A DNA stretch of 64,000 nt from contig DASZHD010000018.1 of NCBI GenBank assembly GCA_035938175.1, positions 62,001-126,000 on the forward strand, written 5' to 3'. The stretch is from DASRDE01 sp035938175. GTDB lineage: Bacteria > Vulcanimicrobiota > Vulcanimicrobiia > Vulcanimicrobiales > Vulcanimicrobiaceae. The position numbers were made by a program, and so were the translations under genes. The notes beneath the pieces are model-generated. The model made no database searches, had not been told where the DNA came from, and was given only the letters and a program-made list of their open reading frames with translations. Positions 1-8,901 of this stretch are shown one piece after another (the stretch's first letter is position 1; each line of letters starts with the position of its first letter).

Positions 1-1785
1 GTTGTGGGCACCGGGTCTCTAACTTCGGGCAACATCACCGCAACCTCGGTCACCCAGATCGCGAGCACTCCGCTCCCGAGTGCGACGCCTTCCGGATTGC
101 CGAGCTCGCCGCCGACACCGCCGTCTTCACCGGCTCCGTCCGGCACGCCGATTCCGCTCCCGACCGGCATCGTCAGCGCCAGCGGCCCGATCTCGAATCC
201 GGGCACGGGGATTTTCACGATCAATGCGGGCGCAAACTACGGATCGATGCACGTCTACACGAACTCGTCGACCGCGTTTGCAAATGGTGCGCCCGTTTCG
301 GGTCAATATGCGCTCGTTACCGGCACCGGTAAGCTCGGCTATTCGTTGACCGCATCCACGGTCGCCCTATTTAGCAACCAACCGGGGAGCGCGTCCGCAT
401 CTGGCACCGTTACGCAGGCGACAGCATACGGATTCCTACTCGCGACGGCGAACGGCTCGGTACCCATTGCGCTGACTTCGAACACCGTGATCGGCGGCGC
501 GCCGCTGGCAACGGGCGCCGCAGTTACCGTCAACGGCATCGGTGCGGCGAATGTCGCGATTGTCGCCGTGCAAGTCGTCGTTGCCGCGCCGACGCCCAAC
601 CCCAGCATGACGCCCTCGCCGACGCCCGGACCGATCGCGATGACGCACGTTGCCACAGCCGACTATCTTGGCGGAAACTTCGGTCAGACGCATTGGGCTG
701 CGGGACAATGGGGCGCTGCCGCTCCCTATCTCACGTGGGCACAGACGAATGCGGCAGATTCGCTGACGATTTCGTCGTTCGGGATCAAAACGCAGGATTA
801 CGTCGATCCGAACCGCGTGCAACCGGGCGATCCGATGTGGGGCTACGTGAGCGGAACCGAATCGTCGTTCGCACATGTCTGTGACGGTACGCGCGTAATG
901 ATGGGTTCGCAATACGTGACCGATCCCACGCAAACGACGCTCGCGCCGCAGTTCGCGAGTTACGTTGCGAACGCCGCCGCACAGGGCCGCTTCAACTTGA
1001 TCTTCGAAGACAATGCCGGAGCGCTTGGTGCGTACACCGCATATACGACGTTTACTCCGGGGCTGCCGTGCAACTACACGGATGCAGCGTGGACGGCGGG
1101 CGAAGAGAGCTTGAATCAGGCATCCTCGCTACCCGTTATGGTCAACGGACTGGAAAGCCCCAACAACGGCGGTCCGGGGCTGGTGCTGAACGTCATCGGC
1201 GGCAGTTCGAACACGACCGGCGGCAATTTCGAGCACTGCTATTCGGACGGCGTTACTCCTAAGACGACCGGATCGCTGTGGACGATGACCGAAAACACCG
1301 AGCTCATCGTCAACAACGAGAACAAACTCTTCCAGTGTATGCTGCGCAATCTCAATGACGGCGCTGCATCGGTCGACGCCCGCATCTATGCGTACGCGTC
1401 GTTTCTGATGACGTACTCCCCGCAAAACGACATCTACTGGGAAGAGTTCGCGACGCCGAGCGGCCTGCACGTATTCCCCGAGGAGCAATTGGTCGCACTC
1501 AATCCGAAAGTTCCCGAACCGTCCGATGTGAGCGCGCTGGCACAAACCGGCGGAACGTACGGACGCGAGTACGGCGCGTGTTACATCGCGGGGCAATTCG
1601 CCGGACCGTGCGCGGTGGTCGTCAATCCGGACAATAACTCCGCGCACACGTTCCCGTTCCCGCAGTATCAGCATACTCTGGTGCTCTCGGGTGAAGGCGT
1701 GCTGGACGGCGGCACGATCGCCACGAACGGACCGCCGCCGCCCGCGTCGCTGGCGTCCGGCGAAGCCGCCATCGTCTTTCCCTAA
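1..1785 (+). CDS. secreted glycoside-hydrolase-like protein with DUF5666-like repeats (5' partial)
   Basis: The frame is open from base 1, so the start lies outside the window; the first in-frame GTG at 4 is probably internal. Counting from it, a Pro/Ser/Thr linker (about 25-55) is followed by two repeats of about 60 residues (about 60-123 and 132-193) of the type 'TGxF..G....STxxxGxPxxG..VxxxGxG'. A second PT linker (about 195-212) precedes a C-terminal domain of about 380 residues. The repeats resemble the DUF5666 type and the three repeats of the lipoprotein at 9858. The C-terminal domain is a clear paralogue of the next gene (shared ADYxGG, LTWAxTNxADS, HxCDGxR, AENTEL). That domain looks like a TIM-barrel glycosidase-like fold, which is inference; no catalytic residue is proven. 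By analogy with the 9858 protein, a lipoprotein signal and roughly 170 residues are missing. A terminator follows. Confidence 0.75.
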   Translation, partial: VVGTGSLTSGNITATSVTQIASTPLPSATPSGLPSSPPTPPSSPAPSGTPIPLPTGIVSASGPISNPGTGIFTINAGANYGSMHVYTNSSTAFANGAPVSGQYALVTGTGKLGYSLTASTVALFSNQPGSASASGTVTQATAYGFLLATANGSVPIALTSNTVIGGAPLATGAAVTVNGIGAANVAIVAVQVVVAAPTPNPSMTPSPTPGPIAMTHVATADYLGGNFGQTHWAAGQWGAAAPYLTWAQTNAADSLTISSFGIKTQDYVDPNRVQPGDPMWGYVSGTESSFAHVCDGTRVMMGSQYVTDPTQTTLAPQFASYVANAAAQGRFNLIFEDNAGALGAYTAYTTFTPGLPCNYTDAAWTAGEESLNQASSLPVMVNGLESPNNGGPGLVLNVIGGSSNTTGGNFEHCYSDGVTPKTTGSLWTMTENTELIVNNENKLFQCMLRNLNDGAASVDARIYAYASFLMTYSPQNDIYWEEFATPSGLHVFPEEQLVALNPKVPEPSDVSALAQTGGTYGREYGACYIAGQFAGPCAVVVNPDNNSAHTFPFPQYQHTLVLSGEGVLDGGTIATNGPPPPASLASGEAAIVFP

Positions 1786-1809
1786 GCAAGCGCACCGTTA
1801 GCAGCGTGA

Positions 1810-1840
1810 GACCCGCGGCACCCGCCGCGGGTCTTTTGTT
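1810..1840 (+). terminator. rho-independent terminator
   Basis: A perfect 9-bp GC-rich stem (1810-1818 with 1825-1833) has a 6-nt loop and is followed by TTTTGTT. It lies 25 bases after the stop of the first gene and would separate it from its paralogue at 1905. Confidence 0.8.
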
Positions 1841-1904
1841 GCAGTCCGATTGGGACGCCCGCCCGCTTACGGACCCGGGCCATTTGCGTTTCCATGGTGT
1901 GAGA

Positions 1905-3065
1905 ATGACTTGGACGTCCCGCGCCATTGCGTGCTGTTTGCCGCTCGCGCTGCTCGGCGCCGCACCGGCGCACGTGCAGACGGCCGACTATTGGGGCGGC
2001 TACGCGGGCACGCACCGCGTCCCCGCGTCCGAGGCCGCACGCGCATTGACGTGGGCCGAAACGAACCCCGCCGATTCGCAAACGCTTCGGGCGCTCGGCG
2101 TCAAAACGATTTTGTACAGCAACCCGAACCGCATCGAGCCCAGCGATACGATGTACCGCGACCGCGACGAGCTGTTCGCGCATACGTGCGACGGAAGCCG
2201 CGTCACGACCCATGCCGAGCTGCGGATGACGGACCCGCGCGCGAATGCGCTGCTGGACGACTGGAAGTCGTACGTACAGAGTCATGACGAGCAAGGACAC
2301 TATACGGCGGTCTTTGAGGATGAAGCGGTCGGCACCGCGTATTCCGCGCAGCAACCGTGCGGGTACTCCTTGCAAAATTGGATTGCGGGTGAGATTCAGC
2401 TGCAGCGCCGCTTGGGCTACCCGGTCATCTACAACGCGCTGTCCGACATGTCCGGCGGTTCGATCTCGCCCGAAATTGCGCTCAACGCATCGGCGATCGG
2501 CGGAATGATGGAACAGTGCTACGCGCAGTCCGCGCCCGACACGCGGGCTTCCGGGTCACGCTGGGAAGCCGCGGAAAACACGGAGCTGCAAATGGCGCGC
2601 GCCGGTAAATACTTCTTCTGCTACGGAAACGATTTGACGCCTGCAGTCCAAGCGATCGAATCGCGTCTCTACACATACGCATCGTTTCTGCTTACGTACG
2701 ACCCGCGTACGAGCGTACTGTGGGAATACTACGGCACGCCGTCGGGCGGCCATGTAATGCCCGAATCGCAACTCGTTCCGTTCGATCCCGTTATGCGCTC
2801 CGTACCGTCCATCGACGCGCTGCGCCAATCGGGCGGAGTGTACGTCCGCGAATACCGGAACTGCTCGATTCGCGGGCGTCCGATCGGCGCGTGCATCGTT
2901 GCAGTGAATCCGGATTCTGTCACGCACACCGTCGATTTTTCGCACTGGCACCGGCAGCTGCAGATATCGGGATCCGGCATCTTCGATGGCGGCAACGTTG
3001 CAGTCGTATCGCAACGTCCGGCGTCCGATATTCCGCCCTTGCAAGCCGTCATCGCGTTTCGCTGA
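1905..3065 (+). CDS. secreted glycoside-hydrolase-like protein, paralogue of the preceding gene
   Basis: 386 aa. The ATG at 1905 is chosen because it opens a good signal peptide (MTWTSRAIACCLPLALLGAA, cleavage probably before HVQTADYW); the frame extends upstream only through the terminator. The mature protein is a single domain matching the C-terminal domain of the previous gene (ADYWGG, ALTWAETNPADS, HTCDGSR, AENTELQ, YTYASFLLTYD, a late GGVYVREYR). The N-terminal repeats and PT linker are absent. Several Cys residues are conserved between the paralogues, suggesting disulfides in an exported protein. The substrate is unknown; the position beside glycosyltransferases suggests a role on extracellular polysaccharide. 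The stop is one base before the next ATG (3067), so it is likely cotranscribed with the glycosyltransferase. Confidence 0.75.
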   Translation: MTWTSRAIACCLPLALLGAAPAHVQTADYWGGYAGTHRVPASEAARALTWAETNPADSQTLRALGVKTILYSNPNRIEPSDTMYRDRDELFAHTCDGSRVTTHAELRMTDPRANALLDDWKSYVQSHDEQGHYTAVFEDEAVGTAYSAQQPCGYSLQNWIAGEIQLQRRLGYPVIYNALSDMSGGSISPEIALNASAIGGMMEQCYAQSAPDTRASGSRWEAAENTELQMARAGKYFFCYGNDLTPAVQAIESRLYTYASFLLTYDPRTSVLWEYYGTPSGGHVMPESQLVPFDPVMRSVPSIDALRQSGGVYVREYRNCSIRGRPIGACIVAVNPDSVTHTVDFSHWHRQLQISGSGIFDGGNVAVVSQRPASDIPPLQAVIAFR

Positions 3066-3066
3066 C

Positions 3067-4227
3067 ATGCGCGTTCTGGCAGTGCTCCGGGATTTTCCAT
3101 CGCAAACGAATCCGCAAGCCGGCGTCTTTATGCGCCGCCGCCTCGAGGCGATGATGCGCTTAGGCCATACCGTTGAAGTCGTGCGTATCGTCCCGCTCGC
3201 GCCTGCTCTGGGATCGAAATGGTCCGCTTATCGCGCCGTACCCGATCGCGAAATCGTCGGAGATATTCCCGTGCATGCGGTGCGCGCGATCATGCCGCCG
3301 CGCCTTATCGGAATGGAAACGGTCGCGGCGCAAGTGCACCGGCGCCTGGCCGCGCACATCGACCGGTTCCGCCCCGACGTGCTGCACGCGAGTTTCGTGA
3401 TTCCGTGCGGACACGCGGCGATTCGCCACAGCGTCCCTGTAGTTGTCTCCGCACACGGCGTCGACACGTATGGGTGGCCGTTTGCCCGCGCCGGCTTGCA
3501 GCGCGCTGCGCGCGAAACGCTGCGCAAAGCAACGCGGCTGAGCGCCGTCAGCGGGTTTTTGGGAAATATCATGCGGACGCTGTGCGGCCGCGACGTCCGA
3601 GTCATCTGGAACGGCGCCGACGAGAGAACGTTTTTTCCGCGCGCGGCGCAGCCGTCGCGCGATCGACTCGCAATTCCGGAAGATCGCTTCACCGTCGTGT
3701 ACGCGGGCAATCTGCTTCGCGCAAAAGGACTGTTCGAATTGATCGATGCGGCCGCGATGATTTCCGAGTACAGGCCGCTCGTCTGCCTTGCCGGCGAAGG
3801 TCCGGACAAAGAACTACTGCAGCAACGAGCGGCGCAGCGAAACGTCGACGTGCGGTTTCTGGGGCGTCGCGAACATGCTGAGATTGCGGACGTGCTCGCA
3901 GCGGCGGACGTCGTTACTCTCCCGAGCTATGCGGAAGGCCTGCCGAACATCGTCTGTGAGGCCATGCTCTCCGGCCGCGCGGTCGTTGCCTCAACAGCCG
4001 GAGGTATTCCCGAGATCGTCGACGACGGTGCGACGGGATTGCTGGTAGCGCCGAAAGATGCTCCCGCACTCGCATCTGCTCTGAGCCGCTTGGCGGCCGA
4101 CGCGAACCTGCGCTCGCGCCTCGCCGCGCAGGCGCACACGTTTGCCGCGCGCAGACTTACGTGGGAGGCCGCCTCGCGCGAGTACGAAGGACTTTACCAC
4201 GAAACGATCGAGGCGTTCGCCGCATGA
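3067..4227 (+). CDS. glycosyltransferase family 4
   Basis: 386 aa GT-B-fold retaining glycosyltransferase, probably transferring a sugar from a nucleotide donor to a lipid-linked or surface glycan at the inner membrane. The N-terminal half has the GT4 opening (MRVLAVLRDFPSQTNPQAGVF) and a 'SAHGVDTYGWPFAR' acceptor-side segment. The C-terminal half has the donor domain: 'VVYAGNLLRAKGL', 'LAGEGPDKE', 'FLGRREH' and the E-x7-E-type motif in 'SYAEGLPNIVCEAMLSG', then 'ASTAGGIPEIV'. The ATG at 3067 follows directly after the previous stop, and the next gene starts inside its stop codon (ATGA), so the three genes form one unit. Donor and acceptor cannot be read from the sequence. Confidence 0.92.
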   Translation: MRVLAVLRDFPSQTNPQAGVFMRRRLEAMMRLGHTVEVVRIVPLAPALGSKWSAYRAVPDREIVGDIPVHAVRAIMPPRLIGMETVAAQVHRRLAAHIDRFRPDVLHASFVIPCGHAAIRHSVPVVVSAHGVDTYGWPFARAGLQRAARETLRKATRLSAVSGFLGNIMRTLCGRDVRVIWNGADERTFFPRAAQPSRDRLAIPEDRFTVVYAGNLLRAKGLFELIDAAAMISEYRPLVCLAGEGPDKELLQQRAAQRNVDVRFLGRREHAEIADVLAAADVVTLPSYAEGLPNIVCEAMLSGRAVVASTAGGIPEIVDDGATGLLVAPKDAPALASALSRLAADANLRSRLAAQAHTFAARRLTWEAASREYEGLYHETIEAFAA

Positions 4228-5528
4228 TCGAATTCGTCAATCATTCATCGTTCATACTCGAATACGGCAGCGAGCGGCTGATCTGCGATCCGTGGCTTAC
4301 CGGGACGGCGTTCAACGCCGGGTGGCGTCTCCTGTCGCCCACCGTTCTGACACCGCGTGATTTCGACCGGATCACAAAGGTCTGGTTTTCGCACCAGCAT
4401 CCGGATCATTTCAGCCCCGGTGATCTGCGCCGCATTCCGCCCGAGGTGCGCGCGCGCATCGACGTGCTGTTTCAGAAAACCATCGATAAGAAAGTCGTAC
4501 GCTATTGCAAGGGACTCAAGTTCCGCAGCGCTGTCGAGATGGAGAAAAACCGCTGGTACCCTATTGGTACGGATCTGTCCGTTCTGTGCAACCCGTGGTC
4601 GGACCGCGATTCCTGGATCGCAATCCGGGCCGGAGGCCGCGTGATTCTGAACGTAAACGACTGCGTCATCGAAACGGACGCGCAAGCGCGTGAAATTGCG
4701 CGGCAGGTGGGGCCGGTCGACGTGCTCTTTACGCAGTTCTCGTACGCCAGCTGGGCGGGGAATCCGGGAGACGCGCAGGCGCACGCACGGGAAGCGCGCC
4801 GGAAGTACGACCAGATTCGCCTGCAGGCGGCACACTTTCATCCGCGCTACATCGTGCCGTTCGCGAGTTTGATTTGGTTTTCGCACGAAGAGAACTTTTT
4901 TCACAACGCCGGCATGAACAACGTCCGGGACGTTGCCGAATTCATCGAGCGCGAGCTCGGCTGCGAAGCCGTGGTGTTGTATCCAGGAGATCGCTGGACG
5001 CCCGGCGCCGCGCACGATTGGCGCTCCGCCGCGTCGAAATACGGCGCCGACCTCGAACGCGCGCTCGGCGGCGGTCCGGTGGACCGTTCCGCGCCGGTTC
5101 CGCTCGAGCGCATCAGCCGTGCTTTCGACTCGTATCTGGCTCGCATCAAACGGCGCAATCCCGTTATCGGGTTCATTCCGGGACTGCGCACGAGCGCGTA
5201 CGTCACCGATTACGAACAAGTCTTCGAGTTTACGCTATCGGGAATGCGCGAACTGCCTGCGGGCGCGCGCGCGGACGTACGGCTGGGATCGGACAGCTTA
5301 TACTTCATGGTGCGCGCGCCGTGGGGCGCCAACGCGCTTTCGGTAAATGGACGTTACTCGGTACCGCCCGGCGGCGATCGCGTCCGGTTCTTCCGCTTCT
5401 TCCGCGCGGGCGACTACAACGACTTGGGCTACGCGTTCGACATCCCGTGGGCGGCGAATCAAGTCGCGAAAGCGATTTCGCGCCGCTTGCGCAGCGAGAG
5501 CACTCCGGCGATCCATCCTGCGCCGTAG
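4224..5528 (+). CDS. metallo-beta-lactamase-fold protein of a polysaccharide cluster
   Basis: 434 aa. The N-terminal half is a metallo-beta-lactamase fold: an 'NHSSFILEYG' strand, 'LICDPWLTG', the metal motif in 'WFSHQHPDHFS' (HxHxDH with Gln and Pro as spacers), and 'FTQFSYASWAG'. The C-terminal half has a His-rich stretch 'AAHFHPRYIVPFAS' and no recognised domain. The arrangement resembles UlaG-like and CMP-sialic-acid-hydroxylase-type MBL domains but lacks a Rieske domain, so hydrolysis of an activated sugar or lipid-linked intermediate is only a guess. The start ATG overlaps the previous stop (ATGA at 4224-4227), indicating translational coupling. The 3' end overlaps the convergent glycosyltransferase gene by 70 bp. 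Confidence 0.8.
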   Translation: MIEFVNHSSFILEYGSERLICDPWLTGTAFNAGWRLLSPTVLTPRDFDRITKVWFSHQHPDHFSPGDLRRIPPEVRARIDVLFQKTIDKKVVRYCKGLKFRSAVEMEKNRWYPIGTDLSVLCNPWSDRDSWIAIRAGGRVILNVNDCVIETDAQAREIARQVGPVDVLFTQFSYASWAGNPGDAQAHAREARRKYDQIRLQAAHFHPRYIVPFASLIWFSHEENFFHNAGMNNVRDVAEFIERELGCEAVVLYPGDRWTPGAAHDWRSAASKYGADLERALGGGPVDRSAPVPLERISRAFDSYLARIKRRNPVIGFIPGLRTSAYVTDYEQVFEFTLSGMRELPAGARADVRLGSDSLYFMVRAPWGANALSVNGRYSVPPGGDRVRFFRFFRAGDYNDLGYAFDIPWAANQVAKAISRRLRSESTPAIHPAP

Positions 5529-6493
5529 GCGCAATGCATCGTTGCGAGCACGGCGGGAACGAGAAGCGCCGCCGGTCCCGTATGCTTGGCCGCGCGCGCC
5601 GCCGCAAGAAGCGTGAACGCTCCGTACACCGCGGGCACGACGAGTCCAAGTATGCGCAGCGGCGTTCCCAGAAGCGCTACGGACGTTGCTAACGAAACGG
5701 CGAGCGCCGCGGGCGCGTAGGTACGCAGCGGGACCTCTCGCGGGTGAAGCAGCTGCGTAAACCGGCGCCAGTACCCGTAGCAATACATTTGCCGCGCCAG
5801 CGCGCGCAGCGTGCGCCGCACGTGGTAGCGAACGTTGATGTGCGGCGACGTGACGAGCCTTCCTCCCTGGGCTGCGATGCGGTAGTTCATCTCCGAATCT
5901 TCGTCGAACGGAATGCGCTCGTCATAGCCGCCCATGCGCCGCAGCAAATCGACGCGCGTGAAGATCGAAAACACCGAATCGCTTTCGATCTCGCGATCGG
6001 CGTAGCGGAAGCTGGCGTTTCCGACGCCGAACGCACTGGCCATGCACCAGGCGATCGCGCGGCCCAGCGCGCCGGAACCGATCGGACGCTGCACGCCCCC
6101 AACGGCGGCTGCGCCGGTACGGCTCAACGTCTCCAGACACGAGGCGATGTAGCGCGGACCGTACTCGGCATGCGCGACGATCATCGCAAAATACTCGCCG
6201 CGTGCCTCCCGGATGCCCGTATTCCAGGCATAGACCTGGAGTTTGCGCGGATTTTGGATAAGGCGGATTCGCGTGCCGTATTCCGGCATCGCGCGCACCA
6301 GCCAGGGCGTGGCATCGGTACTCATTCCGTCGATCACCAGAATCTCGATATCGCCCGGAACGTCCCGCTGCTCCAACAGGTTCTGCAGGCACGCGGTGAT
6401 ATGCCCTTCTTCGTTGTACGTCGCGACGACCGCGGTGACGGCTACGCGATTGCGGCGTACAAGCGTTGCAGCTTTTGCGCTTCGTTGAACCAC
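5459..6493 (-). CDS. glycosyltransferase family 2
   Basis: 344 aa, GTG start. It is an inverting GT-A enzyme: 'VTAVVATYNEEGHITACL' opening, 'EILVIDGMSTDATP', 'AWNTGIREARGEYFAMIVAHAEY' in the position of the DxD metal site (here V-A-H-A-E), and 'PFDEDSEMNYRIAAQGGRLV' supplying the ED motif. Hydrophobic C-terminal segments (about 255-335) suggest membrane anchoring, as in ExoA-like succinoglycan transferases. It overlaps the upstream glycosyltransferase gene by 52 bp and converges with the MBL gene with a 70-bp overlap. The degenerate DxD position is worth noting; substrate unknown. Confidence 0.88.
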   Translation of the reverse strand: MVQRSAKAATLVRRNRVAVTAVVATYNEEGHITACLQNLLEQRDVPGDIEILVIDGMSTDATPWLVRAMPEYGTRIRLIQNPRKLQVYAWNTGIREARGEYFAMIVAHAEYGPRYIASCLETLSRTGAAAVGGVQRPIGSGALGRAIAWCMASAFGVGNASFRYADREIESDSVFSIFTRVDLLRRMGGYDERIPFDEDSEMNYRIAAQGGRLVTSPHINVRYHVRRTLRALARQMYCYGYWRRFTQLLHPREVPLRTYAPAALAVSLATSVALLGTPLRILGLVVPAVYGAFTLLAAARAAKHTGPAALLVPAVLATMHCAYGAGWIAGVLSLRKRREIAFAT

Positions 6494-7566
6494 TGGTACC
6501 TTTCCAAAACGAGCTCGCGCCCGCGTTCGCCCATTTCCCGGGCACGCGCGGGATTCTCAACGAAAAACCGGATCGCGCGGGCGATTTCGCCCGGATTCAT
6601 GGGATCCACCGCGATGCCGCAGTCATGGTCGACGACGATTCTGCCGGCGCGAATAGTCTTTGAAATGATGACCGGCAGCCCGGCGCCCATGTACTCGAAC
6701 ATCTTGACCGGCAATGCGTCTTCGAAATTCCGCGCCGGCCGCAGCGTGACCAAGCCCACGCGCGCGCGGGACAACGCGTCCGCAACGCGGCTGCGGTCGC
6801 ACCAGCCCAAAAAATCCACGCGTTGCCAGCCCGGCATCGCCTTGATGCGGCGTGAGAGTTCGGCGTCTTCGAATTCGCCGGCCAGAATCAATCGCGACTG
6901 CGCGGGCATCTCGGGCCGATCGTACGCCTGCATCAGTTCGACGATACCGCGCAATTCCGTGATGTTGCCCAGATAGACAGCATTGGAAGGGCGCTGCTCG
7001 AATGCGGCCGAGGCCGGCGGCGCGAGTTCCTCGATGCGCGGGTAGTTGCAAATGACCACCGTGTGCCCATCGGGGAAATGCCGCGCGATGGTGGGCGTCG
7101 CGGTGACGATCGCATTGTAGCGCGCATGCAGTACTTTGAGCACGGTTGCAACTGCGGCGCCGACGGGCGGCCGAAGCGCGCGCGGAATCCAGCGTTTGTC
7201 CGCAATGTCGCTCGGGATGTCTTCGTGCACGTCAAAGATTACGCGTGCGCCGCGCATCTTGAGCAGCAATCCCACGAAGATGAGTTCCGGGTCGTGAAAG
7301 TGATAGATATCGGCGCGTTCGTCCAGCGCGGCGCGGTACACGCGCCACATCGTCTGCGTCATGCGCGCGAGCCGGTTTGCAGGCACCGGCAACGAACGCA
7401 AACGCACGCCGGGCGGTAGGCGTGCGGTACCAGGCGCGATCAGAACGACGTCATATCCCGCTTCCGCGAGCGAGGCGCATTCGCGGTACGCGATCCGCGT
7501 ATCGGCGGGCGTATGGACCGACGTCAAGTGAGCGACCTTTTGCCTGGCGGCAGTTCGTACTTCCAC
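6442..7566 (-). CDS. glycosyltransferase family 4
   Basis: 374 aa with the GTG start at 7566; the frame stays open further upstream, but that part runs under the divergent gene and is not protein-like. N-terminal domain: 'KVAHLTSVHTPADTRIAYRE', 'YDVVLIAPG', 'IYHFHDPELIFVGLLLK', 'VIFDVHEDIP'. C-terminal donor domain: 'NAVYLGNITELRGIVELM', 'LILAGEF', 'DFLGWCDRSRVADALSRA', 'VKMFEYMGAGLPVI'. The HFHDPEL and DVHED motifs are typical of GT4 enzymes in capsule and O-antigen loci. The first gene of a two-gene minus-strand unit with the GT2 gene; divergent from the gene at 7678. Confidence 0.9.
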   Translation of the reverse strand: MEVRTAARQKVAHLTSVHTPADTRIAYRECASLAEAGYDVVLIAPGTARLPPGVRLRSLPVPANRLARMTQTMWRVYRAALDERADIYHFHDPELIFVGLLLKMRGARVIFDVHEDIPSDIADKRWIPRALRPPVGAAVATVLKVLHARYNAIVTATPTIARHFPDGHTVVICNYPRIEELAPPASAAFEQRPSNAVYLGNITELRGIVELMQAYDRPEMPAQSRLILAGEFEDAELSRRIKAMPGWQRVDFLGWCDRSRVADALSRARVGLVTLRPARNFEDALPVKMFEYMGAGLPVIISKTIRAGRIVVDHDCGIAVDPMNPGEIARAIRFFVENPARAREMGERGRELVLERYQWFNEAQKLQRLYAAIA

Positions 7567-7677
7567 GAATAAATGGTCGCAAAGAACCGCCCGGCGTGCG
7601 ACGGAGGAAAGACCCAACGGCGGCGGGCCATCGGGCCGCGTCCAGCTGCGCCCCCGGCACCGTACACTAAAAGCGGC

Positions 7678-8886
7678 ATGAAGCGAGTGCTGTTGATTGC
7701 GTATGTCTTCCCGCCGGATGCGTCGCCCGGAGCGCAGCGGCCGGGATTCATTGCGAAATATCTCCCGCAATTCGGATGGGACGCGGCGCCGCTGACGCGC
7801 AGTCTCGACGCGCCCGCGCCGCCCCTGCACGATGCGCGCGCCTCCGCAGACGGCACCGCGCACGACTCGCGCGTGCGCGCGCTTTTACGCGGCGTTCGCG
7901 ATTCGATGCTGGTGCCGGATCGAATGGCGCCGTGGATCCCCGGCGCGATCGCCTACGGCCGCAAACTTCTCGCATCGCAAAGCTTCGACGCGATTCTCGG
8001 TACGGCGCTTCCCGCCAGCGTCCATGTCGTCGGCGGCGCGCTGGCGCGCATGAGCGGACTTCCGTGGATCGCCGACTATCGCGATCCCTGGAGCGGCAAC
8101 CGGTACGCGCACCACAACGCAGTTCGATCCTCGCTCGAGGCGCAACTGGAACGCCGCTTGATCTCGCGCGCAGCGTGCATCACGACCGTGTCTGGGCCGA
8201 TCGCCGATCGGCTCGCAGCGTTTCACGGGCGACGTGACGTGCACGTCATTCCCAACGCCTACGACCCCTCCGAATGGTCGGGGCTCGCGGCGGTGCAGCC
8301 CGCGGAATTCTCGCTTTGCTACACGGGTTCCATGTACGACGGGCTGCGAACTCCGGATTTGCTTTTTTCCGCGATCGCCATATTGCGCGGCGAGAATCAT
8401 CCGGCCGGCATGAACGCACGGGTCCACTTCTTCGGTCCGGATTGCACGAACGTCATTCCGTGCGCGCGCAAATACGGCATCGAAGATGCCGTGCGTTACC
8501 ACGGGGCGGTGCCTCGCGCGCAGGCTTTGCGGGCGCAACGCGAATCGGCAGCGCTGGTCATCTTCTTGAACATGGATCCGCAAACTGCCGGCGAGCTGGG
8601 CAGTAAGTACTTGGAGTACGCCGGTGCGCGCCGGCACATTTTGGCATTCGGGCCCGCGGGGAGCGCGCTGCGCGGCGTGCTTGCGGAGTCGGGCGCGGGA
8701 TCGTTCGCATCGAACTCCGACCAGGCCGCGGAGTGTTTGAAAGGCGCGTACATGCGTTTTTTGCGCGGCGAGCACGACGTGGCCGCAAATGCGCAGGCCT
8801 TCCCCACCGGCGTGGAGCTGGCAGGCCGTTTCGCGCAACTCCTGGATCGATACGCGGCGGCGGGATCCGCCGCACGCGTCGCTTGA
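7678..8886 (+). CDS. glycosyltransferase, GT4-like
   Basis: 402 aa from the ATG at 7678 (MKRVLLIAYVFPPDASPGAQ), the standard opening of a GT-B family in which an FPP motif follows the first strand. Other signals: 'DAILGTALPASVHVVGGALA', 'PWIADYRDPWSGN', 'CITTVSGPIADRL', 'VHVIPNAYDPSEW', then a donor domain with 'SLCYTGSMYDGLRTPDLLF', 'HFFGPDC' and 'YHGAVPRAQALRAQRESAAL', and 'GSKYLEYAGARRHILAFGP'. A glycosyltransferase role in surface glycan assembly is likely; the sugar is unknown. It is followed 15 bases later by a methyltransferase gene. Confidence 0.88.
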   Translation: MKRVLLIAYVFPPDASPGAQRPGFIAKYLPQFGWDAAPLTRSLDAPAPPLHDARASADGTAHDSRVRALLRGVRDSMLVPDRMAPWIPGAIAYGRKLLASQSFDAILGTALPASVHVVGGALARMSGLPWIADYRDPWSGNRYAHHNAVRSSLEAQLERRLISRAACITTVSGPIADRLAAFHGRRDVHVIPNAYDPSEWSGLAAVQPAEFSLCYTGSMYDGLRTPDLLFSAIAILRGENHPAGMNARVHFFGPDCTNVIPCARKYGIEDAVRYHGAVPRAQALRAQRESAALVIFLNMDPQTAGELGSKYLEYAGARRHILAFGPAGSALRGVLAESGAGSFASNSDQAAECLKGAYMRFLRGEHDVAANAQAFPTGVELAGRFAQLLDRYAAAGSAARVA

Positions 8887-8901
8887 CACCGAAGGACGGA
8901 T

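Noticed and set aside
5744..6976. Long plus-strand open frame opposite the glycosyltransferase genes
   Set aside because: Antisense shadow without domain signals; the minus-strand frames carry clear GT2 and GT4 motifs.
7567..7677. Divergent promoters between the glycosyltransferase genes
   Set aside because: The gap must contain promoters, but no convincing -35/-10 pair could be picked by eye.
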